DNA of 64,000 bases from Allobosea sp. Its GTDB lineage: Bacteria; Pseudomonadota; Alphaproteobacteria; Rhizobiales; Beijerinckiaceae. Made by a program: the position numbers and the translations under genes. Positions within the stretch are counted from its first letter, which is position 1. The number at the start of each line of letters is the position of its first letter. This document shows, one piece after another, positions 21,492 through 29,494 of the stretch. The DNA lies in assembly GCA_024231975.1 (NCBI GenBank), contig JAAEQB010000080.1:47808-111807 (forward strand), read 5' to 3'. The notes under the pieces were generated by a model. That model was not told the DNA's origin. It ran no database searches and saw nothing but the letters and a program-made list of their open reading frames with translations.

Positions 21492-23765
21492 TCAGAACTG
21501 GTACTTGAGCGTCGCCTTCACGGTGCGGCCGGGCTCGCTGTAGTAGTCGCGGGCCTGCGCCAGCACGCCGGTCGGAACATTGGCGGCATCCCAGTACTTG
21601 CGGTCGAACAGGTTGTAGACGCCGACCTGCAATTCGAGGTCCGCGATCTGCGGCAGCGGCCGCCACCAGGCCGTCGCGTTGAAGATCGCGTAGCCCGGCG
21701 CCTTGAAGCCGGTTGCGACGCCGGCGGCGGTCAACCCGACATTGTCGCGCTTGCCCGCAAGCTTGGTCGAGAATTCCGCACCCCAGACATCGGTACCATA
21801 GGCGATCGCGACGATGCCCTGCATCGGCGGGATCGAGTTCAGGTAGATGTGGTCGCTCGTGTTCTTGCCGCGGGTATAGGCGAACGAGCCACGCACCAGC
21901 CAGTTCGGCGCGAAGGCGTACTGCATGTTCGCCTCGACGCCGGAAATCTCGGCACGCGGGATATTGCGGTAGCTGGTGATGCCGCCCTGCGGATAGAGGC
22001 CGCCGACGCCCGGCGCCTGGACCTGCAACTGCTCGATGAAGTTGTGATACTTCGTGTAGAAATAGGTGACCGAACCGCCGAACTGCTTGTCGCCGAAACG
22101 GAAGCCGACATCGATGCCGTTGCCCTTCTCTGCCAGGAGCTGCGGATTGCCGGCGCGCAGATAGGTGCTCGGGCCGCCGAAGCGGCCGTAGAGTTCATCC
22201 GCCGTCGGCGCCCGGAAGCTCTTGGCCCATTGCGCGAAGACGGTGACGTCCTTCACCACCGGCGCGTTCTTGAGGATGTCGTATTCAAGCCGGACGCGCG
22301 GCGACCAGCCGGAGTCGCTCGATGACGGCGGCAGGCCGACCGGGTTCGAACCACCCGCCGAATAGGCCGGCGTGGGCTGCGGCTTTTCTTCATACCAGTC
22401 GAAGCGCACGCCCGGCGTGACGCGCAGGCGGTTGTCGAGCAGGCCGATCTCGTCCTGCACGTAGAGGCCGACGAGCCGGCCATCCACCTTGGGCTGATCC
22501 GCCTGGTTGCTGAACAGGTTGTTACAGGTTGCGAAGGCTCCGGTGAACGAGCCGGAAGCAGGCCGCGCCGGGCAGTTGTCGACGCCGGTTGAATACTGCT
22601 TGAGCGTCGACGTCCGCAGCTCGGTGCCGAAGGTCAGGCGATGCGACGCTGCGCCCGTCTGGAAGTTCTTCACGCCATAGGCATTCAGGCCATAGGCGTT
22701 TTCCTCGCTCTCATTGTCGCGCGCATAGGGCCCGACGATGCTGGTGAAGCGATAGGCGTTGACGAGATCGTTGCGCTTCAGCCGCTGCCAGTAAAGGTTC
22801 GCATGGGCCTCGTCGAGGAAGACGCCCGGCTGCTTGTAGTCATAGGTCAGCGAGACCCGGTTGCGCTCGACATCCTCGCCGGTCTGATAGGAGCCCGGAC
22901 GGAAATTGCCGGTCAGCGATACCGTGCTGGTCCGGGTCTGGACCCGGTCGGCACGCTTGAAGAACTCGCCGGTGATGCCGAACCGATGCGCCTCGCCGAC
23001 CTGCTGATAGACCTTGCCGAGCAAGCTGTACTGGTTGAAATCGGCCGGGTTCGGCGCGGTTCTACCCGCTCCGATCGATCTGTCCTTGCCGCGGTTGTCG
23101 ATCTCGTGGCCGTCGCGGAAGCCACCCTGCAGCAGCACCGAAGTGTTGCCCATGCGCGCCGCGACCGCTGCGCTGCCGAACCAGGCCCGATCCGTGCTGT
23201 CATAGCCGGTCTTGGCGAGCGCGCCGTAAGAGCGGCCGTTGCGGATGATGTCCTCTGGATCGAGCGTGCGGACCGCGAGCGCGCCGCCCAGCGCGCCGCC
23301 GCCGAGCGTGGCGCCGCCGCTGCCGCCGCGCAGCAGGTCGAGCGAGGACAGCGCGTCGAAGTCAAAGGCGTTGGCGCCGGCACGGCTGACGCGGGTATCG
23401 ATGATGAAGGGCTGGCGGATGCCGTCGATCGTCGTCAGCACGCGCGCGCCGTCGAGGCCGCGGATGTTGAGCGAGCCGTTCTGGCGGTTGAAGGTGATGC
23501 CGGCTTCGACCCGGTTGGAGAGGTCGGTCAGGCTCTGCACCTGCTGGCGATCGAGCTCCGCGCGGGTCGTCGTCGTCGTCGTCGGCCCCTGCAGCAGCGG
23601 CGATGTCTGCCCCTCGCCCTGCACGTTGATCTGGTCGAGCTGCACCTGATCGGTGGCCGCGGGTGAAGCGGGATTGCGTTGCTGCTGCGCGAGGGCCGGC
23701 GCCGCCGCCAGCATCAAGGCTCCAAGCGCCACGCCTCGGCGCAGCCCGCTGCACTTCATCCCCAT
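21492..23765 (-). CDS. TonB-dependent receptor, heme/hemoglobin-transferrin-lactoferrin family
   Basis: 757 aa from the ATG at 23765 (AGGA site 8 bases upstream). The signal peptide ends at ALA-QQ near residue 27. A short linker with six threonines is followed by the plug (SLNIRGLDGARVLTTIDGIRQPFI, about residues 90-120) and a 22-strand barrel ending in the aromatic KYQF. A FRAP box (SFRAPTADELYGRF) and an NPQL box identify the heme-receptor-type family. The histidine normally found between the FRAP and NPxL boxes is not visible here, so heme as ligand is likely but not certain. No TonB/ExbBD or heme ABC genes lie nearby. Confidence 0.9.
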   Translation of the reverse strand: MGMKCSGLRRGVALGALMLAAAPALAQQQRNPASPAATDQVQLDQINVQGEGQTSPLLQGPTTTTTTRAELDRQQVQSLTDLSNRVEAGITFNRQNGSLNIRGLDGARVLTTIDGIRQPFIIDTRVSRAGANAFDFDALSSLDLLRGGSGGATLGGGALGGALAVRTLDPEDIIRNGRSYGALAKTGYDSTDRAWFGSAAVAARMGNTSVLLQGGFRDGHEIDNRGKDRSIGAGRTAPNPADFNQYSLLGKVYQQVGEAHRFGITGEFFKRADRVQTRTSTVSLTGNFRPGSYQTGEDVERNRVSLTYDYKQPGVFLDEAHANLYWQRLKRNDLVNAYRFTSIVGPYARDNESEENAYGLNAYGVKNFQTGAASHRLTFGTELRTSTLKQYSTGVDNCPARPASGSFTGAFATCNNLFSNQADQPKVDGRLVGLYVQDEIGLLDNRLRVTPGVRFDWYEEKPQPTPAYSAGGSNPVGLPPSSSDSGWSPRVRLEYDILKNAPVVKDVTVFAQWAKSFRAPTADELYGRFGGPSTYLRAGNPQLLAEKGNGIDVGFRFGDKQFGGSVTYFYTKYHNFIEQLQVQAPGVGGLYPQGGITSYRNIPRAEISGVEANMQYAFAPNWLVRGSFAYTRGKNTSDHIYLNSIPPMQGIVAIAYGTDVWGAEFSTKLAGKRDNVGLTAAGVATGFKAPGYAIFNATAWWRPLPQIADLELQVGVYNLFDRKYWDAANVPTGVLAQARDYYSEPGRTVKATLKYQF
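23566..23583. repeat. Trinucleotide repeat (GTC)6 in the TonB-receptor gene
   Basis: Six GTC units in a row encode six threonines just before the plug domain. In-frame gain or loss would change linker length without a frameshift. Confidence 0.7.
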
Positions 23766-23788
23766 CGCCCATATCCTGTCGCTGACAT

Positions 23789-23828
23789 GCAATTCGACCT
23801 GCCAAACCGTCTTGCCAAGTCGAATTGC
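23789..23828 (-). promoter_or_regulatory. Perfect 10-bp inverted repeat in the TonB-receptor leader
   Basis: GCAATTCGAC (23789-23798) and GTCGAATTGC (23819-23828) are exactly complementary and enclose 20 bases. The element lies in the presumed 5' leader, ending about 23 bases before the ATG at 23765. It may be an operator or an RNA hairpin controlling translation. Confidence 0.5.
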
Positions 23829-23840
23829 TTTTTATAATCC

Positions 23841-23871
23841 GTGAAAACTAGGCCATGCGCCTTAGTTTCAC
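23841..23871. promoter_or_regulatory. Imperfect palindrome at the TonB-receptor promoter
   Basis: GTGAAAACTAGGC and GCCTTAGTTTCAC form an imperfect dyad about 30 bases downstream of a minus-strand TTGACA (23906-23901), at the expected transcription start. An iron- or heme-responsive repressor (Irr, RirA or Fur type) is the obvious candidate, but the sequence does not match one consensus clearly enough to name it. Confidence 0.45.
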
Positions 23872-24123
23872 CATCAGCGGTTATTAAAGCTCAATTTAAC
23901 TGTCAATAGACTCGCGGTTGCGTGATGAATTACTTATTTATTGGAATTCTAGGCTGAATTTATCATTCTTCTAAACTGAAAGACGAACGACCCTCTAAAA
24001 CGGATATTCGGCCGACCTCGCAAAGCTGTGATGGCCCTGCTCCTGCCACACGCGTGCTCGTGTATTGCGGTGCGAAAAGCGGCTGGCATCATCAGCCCGC
24101 TTCAAGACACAGGGCCGCCCTTC

Positions 24124-25440
24124 ATGCTCGACCGCCGGACATTGCTGACAGGCGCGACCGCGCTGGCGATGAGCGCCGCCGGCGGGCGCTCGCCTGCCCG
24201 CGCCGCCGAGCCGGACGCGGTCGTGATCGGCGCCGGTGCGGCCGGTATCGCCGCGGCGAAGCAGCTCCAGGCGGCCGGGCGCTCGGTGATCGTGCTCGAG
24301 GCCCGCGACCGCCTCGGCGGCCGGACCTTCACCGATTCCTCGCTCGGCCCGTCCTATGACGCCGGCGCGATGTTCATTCACTGGGCCGAGCGCAATCCCT
24401 GGACCGAGATCGCCCGCGAGCTCGGCGTGCAGACCCCGAACGAGAGCCGCGGCGGCGGCTTCCAGCTCTTCACCAACGGCAAGCCCATGCCGGCAGGCGA
24501 CCGCGCCCGCCGCCGTGGCGCCTTCGGCGAGATCGACCGGCGGCTCGACAACGCCGATCTCGACGCTCGCGACCTCTCGGTCGCCGAGGTGCTGAGCGAT
24601 CTCGGCCCGGATCTCGCGCCGGTGGCTGCCTCCGGCATGCTGCTCTCGATCGGCGAGGAATCGGCACGCATCTCGGCCCGCGACTATCAGCGGCTCTGGG
24701 CCGGCGAGGACTATGTCGTGCCGAGCGGCTACGGCAATCTCGTCGCCCGCTATGCCGAAGGGCTCGACATCCGCCTGAAGCAGCCGGTCACGGCGATCGA
24801 CTGGAGCGGCTCCCGCGTCGCCGTCACCACCACCGCGGGAACGCTGCGGGCCCGCGCCTGCATCGTCACCGTGCCGGTCGGCGTGCTCAAGTCCGGCGCG
24901 ATCCGCTTCACGCCGGAACTCCCTGCCCGCACCCGCGATGCGCTCGCCGGCATCGGCATGGGCGCGCTCACCAAGATCGCGCTCAAGGTCGCCGGCGAGC
25001 GCTTCGGCATCGCGCCGGGCACGACCTATTTCGAAGCCGCCTCTCCGGAGCGGCTGATCAGCTTCGATCTCTTCCCCGACGATCGCGACCTCGTCATCGG
25101 CTATTGCGGCGGCGATTTCGCCCGCGACCTCTCGACCGCGGGCGCCGATGCGGCGCGCGAGCAGATCGTCGACCTGCTCGCCGGCATGGTCGGCTCCGAG
25201 TTCCGCAAGGCGGCCGGCCCGGTCTCCTTCCCGGCCTGGTGGACCGACCCGTTCTCGCACGGCTCCTATTCCGTCTGCCGGCCGGGCCATGCCGGCGCGC
25301 GCGAGATCCTGGCCGAGCCGATCGGCGGCAAGCTCTGGCTCGCCGGCGAGGCGACCGCCGGCGGCGGCGCGATGACCGCGGGCGGCGCGACGCTTGCCGG
25401 CCGCACGGCGGCGGCAGCGGTTGCCCGCCTCAAGGTCTGA
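24124..25440 (+). CDS. Flavin-containing amine oxidase, exported by Tat
   Basis: 438 aa. The N-terminus MLDRRTLLTG followed by a hydrophobic stretch and ARA looks like a twin-arginine signal, so a folded FAD enzyme in the periplasm is expected. The dinucleotide fold follows at once: VVIGAGAAGIAAAKQL, VLEARDRLGGRTFTD. The FAD-binding C-terminal end is LAGEATAGGGAMTAGG. This is the monoamine oxidase/polyamine oxidase superfamily: oxidative deamination of an amine with release of hydrogen peroxide. The substrate cannot be assigned. It is divergent from the TonB receptor. Confidence 0.87.
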   Translation: MLDRRTLLTGATALAMSAAGGRSPARAAEPDAVVIGAGAAGIAAAKQLQAAGRSVIVLEARDRLGGRTFTDSSLGPSYDAGAMFIHWAERNPWTEIARELGVQTPNESRGGGFQLFTNGKPMPAGDRARRRGAFGEIDRRLDNADLDARDLSVAEVLSDLGPDLAPVAASGMLLSIGEESARISARDYQRLWAGEDYVVPSGYGNLVARYAEGLDIRLKQPVTAIDWSGSRVAVTTTAGTLRARACIVTVPVGVLKSGAIRFTPELPARTRDALAGIGMGALTKIALKVAGERFGIAPGTTYFEAASPERLISFDLFPDDRDLVIGYCGGDFARDLSTAGADAAREQIVDLLAGMVGSEFRKAAGPVSFPAWWTDPFSHGSYSVCRPGHAGAREILAEPIGGKLWLAGEATAGGGAMTAGGATLAGRTAAAAVARLKV

Positions 25441-25528
25441 GAGCCCCGGGCTGCCGAGACCGGCCCAAGTGCGCACAAGGCTTGCCCGACCCGCCCGGTC
25501 TTTGCCACCATGGCTAGGCTGGGGATCG

Positions 25529-26557
25529 ATGCGGAGCCTGATGATGCGCCTGTCGCTCATTCTCGCCGGCGTCCTGCTGGCCTCACCGGCGCTCGCCGCC
25601 GGACCTTATGCGAAATTCTCAGTCGGCAACTGGGCCGGCGGCGCCTTCACCAACAACCAGACCGGCGATTTCTCGCATTGCGCGGTCTCGGCAAGCTACA
25701 AGAGCGGCGTCACCATGCACGCCTCGCTCAACAGCGCCTATGGCTGGAATCTCGGCTTCTCCAACCGGGCCTGGGGATTGAAGCCCGGCGCCGAGGTACC
25801 GATGGAGATGGTCTTCGACCGCAACGACACGGTCCGGATCAACGCCAAGGCGGTGCAGGCGCAGCTCGTCGTCGTGACAATGCCGGCGAATTCCAACATC
25901 GTCCGCGCCTTCCGCGGTGCCGAGTTCCTCGAAGCCAACATGCTCGGCGCGCGCTACACCTTCCGCCTGACCTCGACCGCCGAGATCATGCCGGCACTGC
26001 TCGACTGCGTGAAGGCGAACGCCAATCTGAAGGTCTCGCCCGGCACACCGGGCCCCGCGCAAGGCAGCGGCACGACGACGGCCGCCGCGGCGACCGATCC
26101 GGCGATCCAGCTCGAAGCGGTGACGCTCGCGACCAATTTCCTGCTGAAGACGCAGCTGCCGGAGCCAAAGGTGTTGAGCGGCCCGGAAGCGCCGTCCGGC
26201 ATCGGCGGCAATGGCGCCGGCTGGCAAGCCAAGGGCGCGACCGGCCTCGTGCGCGTCCTGGCCAATCCCAACCAGAAGGATGTCGACGTCGCCGCCGCGG
26301 TCTCCGCCGCCGATGCCCGCGGCTGCCAGGGTCGGTTCGCCTCGGGCCGGACCACCGACACGGTCGAGGGCGCCAGCGTGCTGCGCGGCTTCTCCTCCTG
26401 CGAGAACGGCGGCGACACCAAGTATTCCGAGTTCTATGTGCTGCCGCGCAAGCAGGGCGGCTTCGTGATGTTCTCGGTGGTGACGGTGGGAGACGGCTCG
26501 CTGCACCAGCAGCGCCGCGCCGATTTCCAGCGCGCGGCGCTGACCTCGGTGCAGTGA
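25529..26557 (+). CDS. Exported hypothetical protein
   Basis: 342 aa with a signal peptide (MRSLMMRLSLILAGVLLA, cleavage after ALA near 23). The mature part has a domain with SVGNWAGGAF, FSHCAVSASYKSGV and a YGWNLGF segment (residues 25-165), a Pro/Thr/Ala linker, and a second domain (190-342) with two cysteines (GCQGRF, SSCENGG) that may form a disulfide. I do not recognise a named family. It sits 10 bp before a DUF805 gene and may be co-transcribed with it. The start follows a GGGG site. Confidence 0.75.
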   Translation: MRSLMMRLSLILAGVLLASPALAAGPYAKFSVGNWAGGAFTNNQTGDFSHCAVSASYKSGVTMHASLNSAYGWNLGFSNRAWGLKPGAEVPMEMVFDRNDTVRINAKAVQAQLVVVTMPANSNIVRAFRGAEFLEANMLGARYTFRLTSTAEIMPALLDCVKANANLKVSPGTPGPAQGSGTTTAAAATDPAIQLEAVTLATNFLLKTQLPEPKVLSGPEAPSGIGGNGAGWQAKGATGLVRVLANPNQKDVDVAAAVSAADARGCQGRFASGRTTDTVEGASVLRGFSSCENGGDTKYSEFYVLPRKQGGFVMFSVVTVGDGSLHQQRRADFQRAALTSVQ

Positions 26558-26567
26558 CGGCGAACGG

Positions 26568-27047
26568 ATGCTCTCCGGCTTCTCCCGCTTGTGGCGGCTC
26601 GACGGCAGGCTCGGGCGAGGCGCCTTCGCGGCCTACCTGCTTCTGGCCTGTCTCCTGATACTCGGGATCGCCATCGCTGCCGAATGGCTATTGGGTTTGA
26701 CCATAGCGGAAGACGACGACCCGCGCTTCTTCGTCGAGCCGGTCCCCAACGCCGCGATCCAGATCCTGCTCTCTTGGACCCTGCTGGCGCTCGCGGTCCA
26801 GCGCATCCGCGACACCGGTTTCCCTGTCCTGCCGGTCATCACCGCGATGGCCGCGATCGAGCTGCTCGAATATGCCGTGCTGCCCACCTTGATCGAAGCG
26901 CGACGGCCGGCGCCGCTCGAGGCGATGACGCCGCTCGGCGGCGCGCTCTCGCTGGCTTCGCTGCTGCTCCTGCTGCTTTGGCCCGGGGCTGGAGCATTTT
27001 CGAGCGAAGTGGACACCGGTTCGCGTGAAGAAAATGCGATAAAATAA
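26568..27047 (+). CDS. DUF805-like inner-membrane protein with repeat-derived C-terminus
   Basis: 159 aa with four hydrophobic segments. The N-terminal LWRLDGRLGRGAFAAYLL and the RIRDTGF loop near residue 85 match DUF805 proteins (usual marks GRxxRxxYW and RLHD). The last 18 residues (FSSEVDTGSREENAIK) are not membrane-like; they are read from a palindromic intergenic repeat, so the original stop codon was probably lost when the repeat inserted. It begins 10 bp after the exported hypothetical gene. Function unknown. Confidence 0.72.
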   Translation: MLSGFSRLWRLDGRLGRGAFAAYLLLACLLILGIAIAAEWLLGLTIAEDDDPRFFVEPVPNAAIQILLSWTLLALAVQRIRDTGFPVLPVITAMAAIELLEYAVLPTLIEARRPAPLEAMTPLGGALSLASLLLLLLWPGAGAFSSEVDTGSREENAIK

Positions 27048-27092
27048 AAGCTTAGAGCAGTTCCGCGATTCGAAGAATTGCTGAACTGCTCT
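26991..27092. repeat. Double palindromic repeat element overlapping two gene ends
   Basis: Two adjacent hairpins: GCATTTTC/GAAAATGC (26994-27001 and 27030-27037) and the perfect 10-bp pair AGAGCAGTTC/GAACTGCTCT (27054-27063 and 27083-27092). The first half, with its GCGAAGTGGACACCGGTTCG core, is a type of dispersed repeat that I associate with many Hyphomicrobiales genomes. It encodes the end of the DUF805 protein, and its last bases reach the stop codon of the convergent MarR-GNAT gene. It may also act as a transcription barrier. Confidence 0.7.
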
Positions 27093-28017
27093 ACAGATCG
27101 CGCTCCCAGTTCTGCCCGACCAGATCCTTCCCGAAGGAGTGATGCTGCTCCTCCGCCACCAGCCTGAAGCCCTCGGCGATGTAGATGGCGCGGGCCGCGT
27201 GCAGAATGTCGTTGGTCCAGAGCGTCATGCGGCGATAGCCGGCGGCACGGGCGAAGGCGACCGCCTCCCGCACCAGCCGCTTGCCCAGGCCGAGCCCCTG
27301 CGCCCGCGTCTCGACCATGACGAGCCGCAGCTTCGCCACCGCCTCGCTCTCCTGCATGACGAAGGCCGAGCCCACAGGCGCACCATCGAGCTCGGCGATG
27401 AAGCAGCGCTCCTGCCCGGGCTTGAACTCGCGCAGGAACTTCGCCGCGATCTCTGCGACCAGCGCCTCGAAGCTGATGTCCCAGCCATAGACCTCGAAAT
27501 AGAGCCTGGCATGGGCCGAGATCACCCAGCCGATATCGCCGGGGCGATGCTCGCGGATCGTCACCGAGGGCTGCGGGCTGGCAGCGCCCGACAGCAGCGT
27601 CTGCGCGCGCTCCAGCGCGCAGACGAGGCTCGTCTGCTCGCCCGCCCCAAGGCGCGACAGGATCATGTCGGCCTGCCGGCGCGAGGCCTCGTCGAGCGGC
27701 GCGAAGGCCTCGTGACCCACCGCCGTCAGCTTCAGCTCATAGGCGCGGCCATCGCCATCCGCCCTCGCCCGCTCCAGCCAGCCCAGCTCGATGAAGCGCT
27801 TCAGCAGGCGCGAGAGATAGGCCGGGTCGAGCCCGAGCTCGCGCGACAGCTCTCCCGCCCGCCAGCCATCGCGCTGCGCCAATTCGTAGAGCACGCGTCC
27901 CTCGGTCAACCCGAAGCCGGAACCGTGCAGATCGCCGCCGAGCGCCCCAATGAATCGGGTATGGAAACGGCCGAACCGGCGGATCGCCGCGATGGCGGGC
28001 GTGTCGATGGCGGACAT
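27091..28017 (-). CDS. MarR-type regulator fused to a GNAT N-acetyltransferase
   Basis: 308 aa from the ATG at 28017, which has a perfect AGGAGG site. Residues about 10-145 form a MarR winged helix (GRVLYELAQRDGWRAGELSRELG, YLSRLLKRFIELGW). Residues 155-308 are a GNAT domain with the acetyl-CoA loop (RAQGLGLGKRLV) and the conserved end GFRLVAEEQHHSFGKDLVGQNWERDL. Such fusions are known in proteobacteria; substrates are mostly undefined. The upstream strand has a TTGACT box (28069-28064) next to TTAATGG, possibly promoter and operator. It is divergent from murI. Confidence 0.88.
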   Translation of the reverse strand: MSAIDTPAIAAIRRFGRFHTRFIGALGGDLHGSGFGLTEGRVLYELAQRDGWRAGELSRELGLDPAYLSRLLKRFIELGWLERARADGDGRAYELKLTAVGHEAFAPLDEASRRQADMILSRLGAGEQTSLVCALERAQTLLSGAASPQPSVTIREHRPGDIGWVISAHARLYFEVYGWDISFEALVAEIAAKFLREFKPGQERCFIAELDGAPVGSAFVMQESEAVAKLRLVMVETRAQGLGLGKRLVREAVAFARAAGYRRMTLWTNDILHAARAIYIAEGFRLVAEEQHHSFGKDLVGQNWERDL

Positions 28018-28150
28018 GGCTGGCCTCCTCATCCTGCCGCGAGAAACGCCAATTAATGGACAGAGTCAACTAAATTATCAAAGGGTCCGGAGCGAAGCGT
28101 TCACCGCTCCTTAACCCGCCGGGAGCCCAATCGAAGGCTTGGCGGACGCG

Positions 28151-29029
28151 ATGGGTACGAGTGCGATGCGGGTCGATCTTCTGGCCGGAGCCGGCTATGC
28201 CGCGCCGGTGCTCTCCTTGCGAACTCCGACCATCCTCGTCTTCGATTCCGGCCTCGGTGGCCTCACCGTGCTGCGCGAGGTCATGCGTCAGCGTCCGGAT
28301 GCCGACATCGTCTACGCCGCCGACGACGCCGCCTTCCCCTATGGCCGCCTGGGCGAGCCGGCGCTGGTCGACCGCGTGCTGGCGGTGATGGAGCGCCTCG
28401 TCGAGCGCTTCCATCCGGATCTCGTCGTCATCGCCTGCAACACCGCCTCGACCTTGGTGCTGCCGGCGCTCAGGGCCCGTTTCGCCATCCCCTTCGTCGG
28501 CACCGTCCCGGCGGTGAAACCAGCGGCCGAGCGCACCCGCAGCGGGCTGATCTCGGTGCTGGCAACGCCCGGCACCGTCGTTCGCGACTACACCCGCGAC
28601 CTGATCGAGCGCTATGCCGCCGGCTGCGAAGTCACCCTGGTCGGCGCAACCCGTCTCGCGGGGGTGGCGGAAGCGGCGCTGAAGGGCGAGCCGATCGACG
28701 ATGCCGCGATCGCTGCCGAGATCGCGCCCTGCTTCGTCGCCCGCGACGGCAGACGCACCGATGTGGTGACGCTGTCCTGCACGCATTACCCGCTGCTGCT
28801 GCCGCGCCTGCAGCGCCTCGCCCCCTGGCCGGTCGAGTGGATCGATCCCGCTCCGGCGATCGCGCGGCGCACGGCCCAATTGCTCGGCCCGGCTATGCCG
28901 CGCCTGGAGCACGCCTCGACCGTCGCCGTCTTCACCGATGGCACCAGCCTCTCCGGTCCGGCCCATATCGCGCTCGCCGGCTTCGGCCTCGCCCGCATCG
29001 AGACCGAGCCGCTGCCGCTCGCACTCTGA
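28151..29029 (+). CDS. murI: Glutamate racemase
   Basis: 292 aa. It converts L- to D-glutamate for peptidoglycan in the cytoplasm. The catalytic pieces are all visible: FDSGLGGLTVLR (substrate-binding Asp-Ser), the first cysteine in VIACNTAST, the second in LSCTHYPLLLP, and AADDAAFPYG. The C-terminal motif FTDGT is present. The start is uncertain: ATGs at 28151 and 28166 and a TTG at 28139 are in frame, and none has a strong ribosome site. The roughly 20 residues before the conserved TILVFDSG are an alphaproteobacterial-type extension. Confidence 0.92.
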   Translation: MGTSAMRVDLLAGAGYAAPVLSLRTPTILVFDSGLGGLTVLREVMRQRPDADIVYAADDAAFPYGRLGEPALVDRVLAVMERLVERFHPDLVVIACNTASTLVLPALRARFAIPFVGTVPAVKPAAERTRSGLISVLATPGTVVRDYTRDLIERYAAGCEVTLVGATRLAGVAEAALKGEPIDDAAIAAEIAPCFVARDGRRTDVVTLSCTHYPLLLPRLQRLAPWPVEWIDPAPAIARRTAQLLGPAMPRLEHASTVAVFTDGTSLSGPAHIALAGFGLARIETEPLPLAL

Positions 29030-29096
29030 CCACAATTTGGAACTGTTCTGATCTGGAGGCGTTATCGACGCCACCAGCACCTCTGCGAAGGAGGAC

Positions 29097-29321
29097 ATGA
29101 TGAGAAAGCTGATCTTCGCCATCGCGTTGGCCTGCGGCGCACTGCTGCTCGGCCTCGGCCTGAGCGGCGAAGCCCAGGCCAAGCCGAAAGGCTGGCATGG
29201 GCACAAGGGCCACCATTATGGCCACAGCTACGGCCCGCGCCGGCACCATGGCTGGAACCGCGGCCGGCATCTCGGCTGGTACAAGCATCCGCACCACCGC
29301 CGCGCCTATTGGCGCTACTGA
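29097..29321 (+). CDS. Small exported His/Gly/Arg/Tyr-rich protein
   Basis: 74 aa with a signal peptide (MMRKLIFAIALACGALLLG, cleavage near AQA at 28). The mature peptide has 12 histidines, many glycines and arginines, and tyrosine/tryptophan (WHGHKGHHYGHSYG, ending RAYWRY). It is preceded by an excellent AGGAGG site. The composition suggests metal binding or a role in the envelope; no family is recognised. Despite its low complexity, the signal peptide and ribosome site make it a likely real gene. Confidence 0.75.
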   Translation: MMRKLIFAIALACGALLLGLGLSGEAQAKPKGWHGHKGHHYGHSYGPRRHHGWNRGRHLGWYKHPHHRRAYWRY

Positions 29322-29494
29322 CGCGCGGCCTCGCAGACGGCCACAAACCCTACGGCGATCACCGAAGCGATCGCGCAGAACAGCGGGGCATTGCTCGGGT
29401 TACTCTCTGACGATCACCACGAGCCGCAAGCATAGCCGAGGACGGATTCCGTCTTCGGCTACTAGCTGCATGCTCGCATCGCCGGAGAGCTACC

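Larger units (their letters stand above)
23766..24123. other. AT-rich divergent control region between the TonB receptor and the amine oxidase
   Basis: 358 bp without a gene, clearly more AT-rich than its surroundings (strongest at about 23880-24000). It holds, on the minus strand, a TTGACA box (23906-23901), an imperfect 31-bp dyad (23841-23871) and a perfect 10-bp inverted repeat in the leader (23789-23828). The amine oxidase promoter must also be here, but I see no clear box for it. Confidence 0.7.

Noticed and set aside
29434..29460. Hairpin before the hydrolase gene considered as a terminator
   Set aside because: Stem is nearly perfect but there is no T-tract on either strand; left as part of the hydrolase entry only.
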